Origin: Microcebus murinus
Taxonomy: Eukaryota; Chordata; Mammalia; Primates; Cheirogaleidae
Assembly: GCF_040939455.1 (NCBI RefSeq)
Contig: NC_134136.1
Span: 100,490,014-100,554,013 of the forward strand
Reading direction: 5' to 3'
DNA: 64,000 nt
The notes beneath the pieces were generated by a model that was not told where the DNA came from, ran no database searches, and worked only from the letters and a program-made list of their open reading frames with translations. Position numbers and translations under genes: made by a program. Within the stretch, counting starts at the first letter, position 1. Every line of letters begins with the position of its first letter. Below, in pieces: positions 57,701 through 64,000 of the stretch.

Positions 57701-59544
57701 CTGTCTACTTTTAGCCATTCTTTCTTTTCATTTTTGTCATAAAAGAAAAGTTTTATACTAACTGATCCAGATGGGATTTCATTGTTGTTTTTCTTGATTA
57801 ATAATTTTTTATTTGCCTTCAAATTACTGAACGAATATGAAACAAATATTTGATGATTTCCATCATAAAAATGCTTTCTATTTTTGTAGGATATTTCTTT
57901 TTTCAGGACCCTTCTCCATAATCTATTTTATGATAGTCACAACAATCATGTGGTGGCAGTAAAGATGATTCATTATCCTATTTTACAAATAAGGAAACAG
58001 GACAATTGGACCTTAATCTTTCCAAATTATCTCAGGAACCTGTATAAGTTCAGAGAAAATGTAGATGGATGATCTATAAATGAATCTACAGAAACGAATA
58101 CGATACGGGTACTGTGCTAAGGTATTTACTATCTAATTGGAAAAGACAAAATGAATTACAGGGTAAACTCCTTCATGATAGGGTATATGTCTGGTTATTA
58201 TAAGAAGTTAGTAGTCCTAACTCTTTCCACAATGCTTCATGCATACCAAAAACTTAATATAGATTTGCTTATAATGATATACAGAGAAATGTAAATGGAA
58301 AATTTGTAAAACAGCCAGCATTATACTTAATGAAAGAAAGTATTCCAATTAACATTTCAAGAACTGACAAAAACTTTTTTAAATTAATAGTCTTCTTTTT
58401 GCCCCACATTACAATTTAGGTTTTTCTATTTGTTTGTTTACATTTGTAAAGGGACAACAAAACAAGACCTACAATATCTATAGCAGCAAACAACAAAAGA
58501 CAAGTTGAAGGAACAATCCATGTTTCTGTGATATGTTTACTAGCTATATTATGTCACTGTAATAATCTTTTAAATTTCGTTAGTGATTGATGGTTTCTAA
58601 AGTAGTTTCACATGCTATAATCTTACCTTTGATCTTCAAGTAACTCTGTAACATCCACCGTGGGTAATTTTTCCTGAGGCAGAGATATGCTGGCTACATA
58701 TATTTTTTCAGCTTTCCTCAAGATTAATAATTTTCATAGCTAAGATTATTGACTATGTCCCAAAATTAACACAGGGGAGTATTAAACCTATAATCTCAAT
58801 GTCATTAAAATTACACTTGATTGCCAACCAATATTGCCCAATTTGTTTAGTATTATTCTTCTAAAACCAGTAAATAAAAATACCACTGAAGTGAGTGAAC
58901 ATGTAATTTAACAACCAAGGGAGTGGTTATTTAATTTGTTTTGGTTTGGTTATTAAAATCCTTAAATTTGAAAAATACATCAAATAACTCATTACTCAGT
59001 CTGCATCTCTCTGTCTGCTTCTCTTCAACTAAAATTTATGTTATTTTCTTAATTATAACCTTAAAAGTGAAAATAATTTACCATTTTATTTTTAGTATCT
59101 TAAATTAAAAGTATTACTGTACAGCACTTGACTCTTCTTTATTTATATTCTACACTTGTGTAGTTAAAGTATGTTGTCTTTGCCCAAACATATGTGCCTC
59201 ACATTTTGGTTTCAGAATTTGATTTTCCTTTGGTAAACAGCCCTTCCTTCACTTTTCACCTGTATGGTTCAGAGGAAAATTTCCCAACCCCAATCTCAGG
59301 AAAATCTCAGTAGTTCTGAATAATTTGAAACATGGTCTCGCCTAGGAATTAATAACTGGTCCAAAGATACCCTAATGAAAAACCTACCTGGGACTTTTGC
59401 TGCAAGTATTAAGAAAGAAAATGAGAACTTGAAGCTAATACCTGAAGAGAGTTTGCTTGCCATTGAAACCAATGTAAAAGAAAACACAGTTGAATGAAGG
59501 AAAGGGATAGATTCCTGAATATAATCTCTTAGCACCTTTTAAAA
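57701..59544. other. No gene or repeat recognised
   Basis: AT-rich DNA without recognisable elements. Confidence 0.55.
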
Positions 59545-59647
59545 GTTACTAGGGCTACATAACAAATTACCTCAAAATTTAGTGGCTTTCAGATAACAAA
59601 GTGTCTGTGGAGCAAGAATTTTGGAAGGGTTGAAGGTGTCCCATGTA

Positions 59648-60091
59648 CCATGTTTCCCGAAAATAAGACAGGGTCTTATATTTATTTTTCCTCAGGAAGA
59701 CACCCTAGGGCTCATTTTCAGGGGATGTGTTATTTTTTTTTTAAGTATAGCACAACAATCTACAATTTATTCAAATATAGTTAAGTCTTCTTCTTCTGGA
59801 ACATCATCATAACTCTCCAAACCCTGAATTCCATCCTGAATTTCTTGCAACTCTATTTCCTTTAGAACCATTGGCCCCAATCTCTCATGTCGAGCAATAG
59901 AGCTCTCATGGGGCAGATGAGAAGGGCTGCTCATCTTCTTTACCGACAAAATGCATGGGTCGTGCAGATATGCTGCGTAGCCACGCCCATCACTAGGTCT
60001 TATTTTCAGGGTAGGGCTTATATTGTGCAAATGCTTAGAAATCCTGCTAGGGCTTATTTTATGGATAGGTCTTATTTTTAGGGAAACACAG
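59648..60091 (-). mobile_element. TA-flanked DNA transposon (TcMar-like), non-autonomous
   Basis: 444 bp with terminal inverted repeats: the left end holds TGTTTCCCGAAAATAAGAC and the right end, reversed, TGTTTCCCTAAAAATAAGAC. TA flanks both ends (59646-59647 and 60092-60093). Sub-terminal copies of AGGGCTTATTTT and GGTCTTATTTT repeat the end motif. It is far less decayed than the host repeat, so it is a later arrival. The class is assigned from the TA target and ends; the family name is not determined. Confidence 0.8.
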
Positions 60092-60135
60092 TAGTTGCAG
60101 TCATCTGGAGATTTGCCTGAGGCTGGAGGATGCAC
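59767..60135 (-). pseudogene. Transposase-like C-terminal remnant in the DNA transposon
   Basis: A 122-codon minus-strand frame. The first part reads through the element's own end and flanking repeat and is not meaningful. From about residue 67 (KKMSSPSHLPHESSIARHER) to the stop it reads like real protein, with EIELQEIQDGIQGLESYDDV and an acidic end (PEEEDLTIFE). An acidic C-terminus fits Tigger/pogo-group transposases. The DDE catalytic core and DNA-binding domain are absent. I infer an internally deleted derivative of a longer element. Confidence 0.55.
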
Positions 60136-60265
60136 TTGCTAAAGCAGCTCTCTTATATGTCTGTCTGGCTGTTGGCTGGGAGCCTCAGTTGCTCTCCATG
60201 TGCATCATCAAGAGGTTATAGTTGAACTTGCAATGCTTCTTCTGTTCTATCCTCAGAAGGCATAG

Positions 60266-61305
60266 AACAATGTGGGAGGGGACTATGCAAGGAAATGAAT
60301 ACTAGCAGATGAAGATTATTGAGGATCACCTTGTAGTCTGGTTAACATACATCTTTATCCAATTAAGGCTGCAAATATCTATGGATACAAGAAGTATCCA
60401 CTTTTCCATAAGCTAATATGGTCTACATTTCTGACACTTTGAACTAGTTAAGAGTCCTAAATTACAGTATACTTATAAAGCAACTACAATAATGCCTCAT
60501 CCTCCTGAAGTTTTAGGTAAGATTTGTCAGTATTACTGTCTAGGAAAACTTGAGTAGAGTTATTTTTTGGTTTCCAGTTGTTATATATATGCATTGAAGT
60601 CCATAATTGAACAAAACAATTGTAACACAGTACAAAGAAATTGGACCAGAAGTAAATAAAGGCTCTGAAAGCAACTAGTTGGATTATCTTTAACAGGGAC
60701 ATTTGAGCTTTCAGAGCTTCAGTTTTCTTATCTATAAAATGGAATTACTATCTCATAGGGTTATTATGAGAAAAAATGGAAGCACACAAAGAAAAAGACT
60801 TTATACATTTTATGAAATATTAAATAAGATACATGTGAGGAATCACACAGAATTCAATTACCATAATTAAAATACTTTAAAGTAAATCAAAATGTTTTCC
60901 TATATTTATGCTATAATCCTTAATGGAAAAATAAAAGGATATCCAGAGAAAATTTAGAAGAGCATGAACTCTCTAAAGAGCAACACTAAATAAAAAAATA
61001 TTAAATATTACTCTGTACTGTTGGGTAAAATAATTTAACATAGTATTTAGCTTTAAAATTTGGAATGAAAATCTTCTATAATAGGCTATGTTTTCATGGC
61101 TTAGGTTAGCCTATGACTGCTATCCTTTTAAATTTTTTGAGTGCCCTGGTATAAAATCTGTTAGTAAATTCAGAACCATTTAAATATTTTATGTAGAACT
61201 TTACCTTTACATTTCTAGAGGTCTTAGAATTAGATCTATATGGCTTATTTGAATATATAATACTATCAAAATAATTTTATTTGAAAGCAAGGGGGTCAAC
61301 TTATT
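60266..61305. other. No gene recognised; one MIR scrap
   Basis: 60715-60790 (CTTCAGTTTTCTTATCTATA, CTATCTCATAGGGTTATTAT) is a MIR fragment in sense orientation. The rest is AT-rich and unassigned. Confidence 0.6.
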
Positions 61306-62190
61306 TTGGTCAAAATGATGATAAAACATAGACATGTCAAGGGAACAGAAAGACAAGCCACAGATTGAAAGAAAATACTTGTAAAAGACATATCAGATAA
61401 AGCACTGTTATCCAAAATACACAAAAATGCTGAAAACTCAACAATAGGAATGCAAAACCTAATTTTAAAAGTGAACCAAAGACCATTAACAGACACTTCA
61501 CCAAACTAGATATCTAGATGACAAATAAGCATATGAAAAGATGCTCCATATCATATGTCATCAGAGAAATGTGAATTAAAACAGCAAGATACCACTACAT
61601 CTATTAAAATGGTCAAAACCTGGAACACAGAAAACACCAAATGCTGACAAGAATGTGGAGCAACAGGAACTCTCATTCATTGCTGGTGGGAATAAAAAAT
61701 GGTACAGCCACTTTAGAAGACTGATGGTTTCTTACAAAACTAAACATACATTACTCTTACCAAATGATCTAGCAATTGTACTTACCCAAAGGAGTTGAAA
61801 CTATGTCCACACAAAAACCTGCGCATGGATATTTATAGCAGCATTATTCACAATGCCCAAATTTGGAAGCAACTAAGATTACTTTCAGTAGGTGAATAAA
61901 TAAATAAATGATGGTACACCCAGACAAAGGAATGTTATTTAGTGCTAAAAAGAAATGAGCTATCAAGCCACAAAAAGGCATGGAGGAAACTTAAATGTAT
62001 AGAAACTTAAATGAAAGAATCCCACTTGAAAAGCTACCTACTGTATGATGGAGGATGTTGATAATGAGGGAGGCTATGCATGTGTGTGGGTCAGAGGCCA
62101 TATGGGAAATGCCTGTACCTTCCTCTCAATTTTGCTGTGAACTTAAAACTGCTCTAGAAAATAAAGTCATTTACAAAATAAAAATTAATT
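61306..62190 (+). mobile_element. L1M (L1MB/MC-like) 3' end
   Basis: ORF2 tail landmarks in sense: AAGATGCTCCATATCATATG, ATTGCTGGTGGGAATAAAAA, GCAGCATTATTCACAATGCC, then ACTGCTCTAGAAAATAAAGT at the end. A small duplication (GAAACTTAAATG twice, 61987-62013) occurs inside. No frame of note. Confidence 0.85.
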
Positions 62191-62254
62191 CCAGATATTT
62201 TGTCTATTGGTAATTTTGGTGTAGCCTGGGACATTTTTATTTCTTTTAATAGGA

Positions 62255-62547
62255 TGTTCTATATTTTTAAATTAATACTATTTTAATTGACTAATCATAA
62301 TTATATACTTGTATGGGGTACAATGTGATGTTTTGATATATGTATACAATGTGGAATGATTACATTGAGCTAATTAACATATCCATAACCTCACTTACCT
62401 ATCATTTATTACAGTGAGGAATTTGAAATTTACTCTCTTATTCTAAAATATACAGTACACCATCATTGACTATAGTCATCTGGCTGTGCAATAGGTCCAA
62501 AAACTTATGCTTTCTGTGTATCTGGGGCCTTTATGTAACCCTTAATA
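62255..62547 (-). mobile_element. L1 3' UTR (L1MA-like), minus strand
   Basis: ATACTTGTATGGGGTACAAT, GTGATGTTTTGATATATGTA, ATCCATAACCTCACTTACCT and TTGACTATAGTCATCTGGCT are the reversed L1MA/L1PB 3' UTR, as at 12735. It is cut by the lemur L1 that starts at about 62549. Confidence 0.8.
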
Positions 62548-62548
62548 T

Positions 62549-63782
62549 ATTTTTTTTTATTTCGGCATATTATGGGGGTACAGATTTTAAGGTTTCAATA
62601 AATGCCCATTTCCCCTCCTCCCCCCAAAAGTCTGAGTCTCCATCATGACCATCCCCCAGATGGTGCACATCTCACTCATTATGTATGTATATACCCACCC
62701 CCCTCCCCCCTCCCACCTGCCCAATACCCTATTACTGTAGTACCTATGTGTCCACTTAGGTGCTACTCAGTTAATACCAGTTTGCTAGAGAATATATCTG
62801 GTGCTTGTTTTTCCATTCTTGGGATACTTCACTTAGTAGTATGGGTTCCAGCTCTAACCAGGAAAATATAAGATATGCTATATCACCATTGTTTCTTAGA
62901 GCTGAATAGTACTCCATGGTATACATATACCACATTTTATTAATCCATTCTTGGATTGATGGGCACTTGGGCTGTTTCCACAGCCTTGCAATTATGAATT
63001 GTGCTGCTATAAACATTTGAGTGCAGGTGTCTTTTTTGTAGAGTGTCATTGGATCATTTGGGTAGATGCCCAGCAATGGGATTGCTGGATCAAATGGTAG
63101 ATTCACTTGTATCGCTTTAAGGTATCTCCATATTGCTTTCCACAGAGGTTGAACTAGTTTGCAGTCCCACCAGCAGTTTAGGAGTGTTCCTCTCTCTCCA
63201 CAACCACGCCAGCATTTATCGTTTGGAGATTTTTTGATAAAGGCCATTCTCACTGGGGTTAAGTGATATCTCATTGTGGTTTTGATTTGCATTTCCCTGA
63301 TGATTAGAGATGTTGAGCATTTTTTCATATGTTTGTTGGCCATTCTTCTGTCTTCTTTAGAAAAGTTTCTGTTCAAGTCCTTTGCCCACTTTTTAATGGG
63401 GTTATTTGATTTTTTCTTCCTGATTTTCGTGAGTTCTAAGTATATTCTAGTTATCAGTCCCTTATCGGATGCATAGGATGCAAAAATTTTCTCCCATTCT
63501 GTAGGTTGTCTGTTTACTTTCATGACTATTTCTTTGGCTGTGCAGAAGCTTTGTAGTTTGATCATGTCCCATTTATTTATTTTTGTTGCTGCTGTGATTG
63601 CCTTTGGGGACTTCTTCATAAACTCTTTGCCCAGGCCAATGTCTAGGAGAGTGTTTCCAACTTTTTCCTCTAGAGTTCTAATAGTTTCATATCTTAGGTT
63701 TAAGTCTGTTATCCAGCGTGAGTTGGTTTTTGTGAGAGGTGAAAGGTGTGGGTCCTGTTTTAGCCTTCTACAGGTGGCTATC
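62549..63782 (-). mobile_element. Lemur-type L1, 5'-truncated, minus strand
   Basis: Reversed A-tail, CGGCATATTATGGGGGTACA, the C-rich 3' UTR (62605-62725) and ORF2 to about 63782 (TTCTACAGGTGGCTAT). It is the least decayed L1 of the window: a single 282-codon frame covers all of its ORF2 part down to the native stop. No convincing target-site duplication was found by eye. Confidence 0.9.
62771..63619 (-). pseudogene. L1 ORF2p C-terminal part, 282 codons uninterrupted
   Basis: The longest frame in the window. It starts in the ORF2p region downstream of the reverse transcriptase ([20 protein letters not shown]), passes [20 protein letters not shown] and [20 protein letters not shown], then the Cys-rich motif [19 protein letters not shown], and ends [14 protein letters not shown] at the native stop. 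In L1 ORF2p generally a His stands before the last CWWDC; here it is Asn. The full protein would be well over 1,000 residues, and endonuclease and reverse transcriptase are missing. The Met start is incidental because the element is 5'-truncated. Confidence 0.9.
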
Positions 63783-64000
63783 AGATATATTCTATTTTGT
63801 AGAATTTTTTTAGGTTTGTTTCACTACATTTTTCCTTTCGTTATTATGTAATAATTAATTGCCAGCCATTTATTCCAGCTTTGTCCTCTCATATGCTACG
63901 TAAGAGAATCAGTAGAAGTAAGCAAGGCATCTAACAATTGCATAGATAAATGTGCTTTGAATATTTCTATTCTTATAAGAGTATTAACATCTCTATATTA

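Larger units (their letters stand above)
59545..60265 (+). mobile_element. Old interspersed repeat split by a TA-flanked DNA transposon
   Basis: The left part, 59545-59645 (GGGCTACATAACAAATTACC, AATTTAGTGGCTTTCAGATA), and the right part, 60094-60265 (GCAGTCATCTGGAGATTTGC, TGGCTGTTGGCTGGGAGCCT), form one old repeat of the same family as 53945-54310. The DNA transposon at 59648-60091 interrupts it. Confidence 0.65.

Noticed and set aside
1..64000. CRISPR array, operon, phage or other prokaryotic system
   Set aside because: No regularly spaced repeats, no cas-like or operon-like frames, and the repeat content is that of a primate genome.

Overview
This window is mammalian nuclear DNA, AT-rich and gene-poor. 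It is almost certainly from a strepsirrhine primate and most likely a lemur. Two Alu elements (3288-3613 and 41552-41874) carry the long middle insertion between the left and right monomers that I associate with strepsirrhine Alus. Many L1 3' ends share a C-rich 3' UTR that I know from lemur genomes and not from human L1. The species call is inference from repeat families; no search was run.

I found no host protein-coding gene, no tRNA or rRNA gene, no CRISPR array and no bacterial-type operon. Every open frame that I could recognise belongs to a transposable element. The longest (282 codons, 62771-63619, minus strand) is the C-terminal part of L1 ORF2p. The other recognisable frames are L1 ORF2 fragments or the tail of a DNA-transposon protein.

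Layout. 1-9480 is a pile of L1 copies: an old plus-strand L1 with 5' UTR, ORF1 and endonuclease regions, split by an Alu; an old minus-strand L1 split by two stacked lemur-type L1 3' ends; a plus-strand L1 3' end; an unnamed old repeat; and a plus-strand ORF2 fragment. 9490-18900 alternates old L1 pieces with unassigned DNA. It also holds one TA-flanked Tigger-type element and a composite lemur L1 with an 18-bp target-site duplication. 18897-24092 is a 5.2-kb stretch in which I recognise almost no repeat. 24093-31922 is dense old repeat: MaLR LTRs, MIR, L2, L1M, a hAT element inside an L1 and two adjacent Tigger elements. 31925-41536 is mostly unassigned, with small L1, L2 and hAT pieces. 41537-45660 holds an Alu and four stacked L1s. 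45661-59544 is mostly unassigned, with two lemur L1s (one with an inverted 5' end), MIR and an L1M 3' end. 59545-60265 is an old repeat split by a TA-flanked DNA transposon that keeps a transposase-like C-terminus. The window ends with an L1M 3' end and a large minus-strand lemur L1.

The elements do not form a pathway. What they show is a record of nested insertions, which gives relative ages. The most informative details are an inverted 54-bp copy of a nearby L1 segment inside another L1, two L1-in-L1 insertions at the same ORF2 site, and L1 insertions with twin-priming-type inversions. I did not find evidence for a new biological system.
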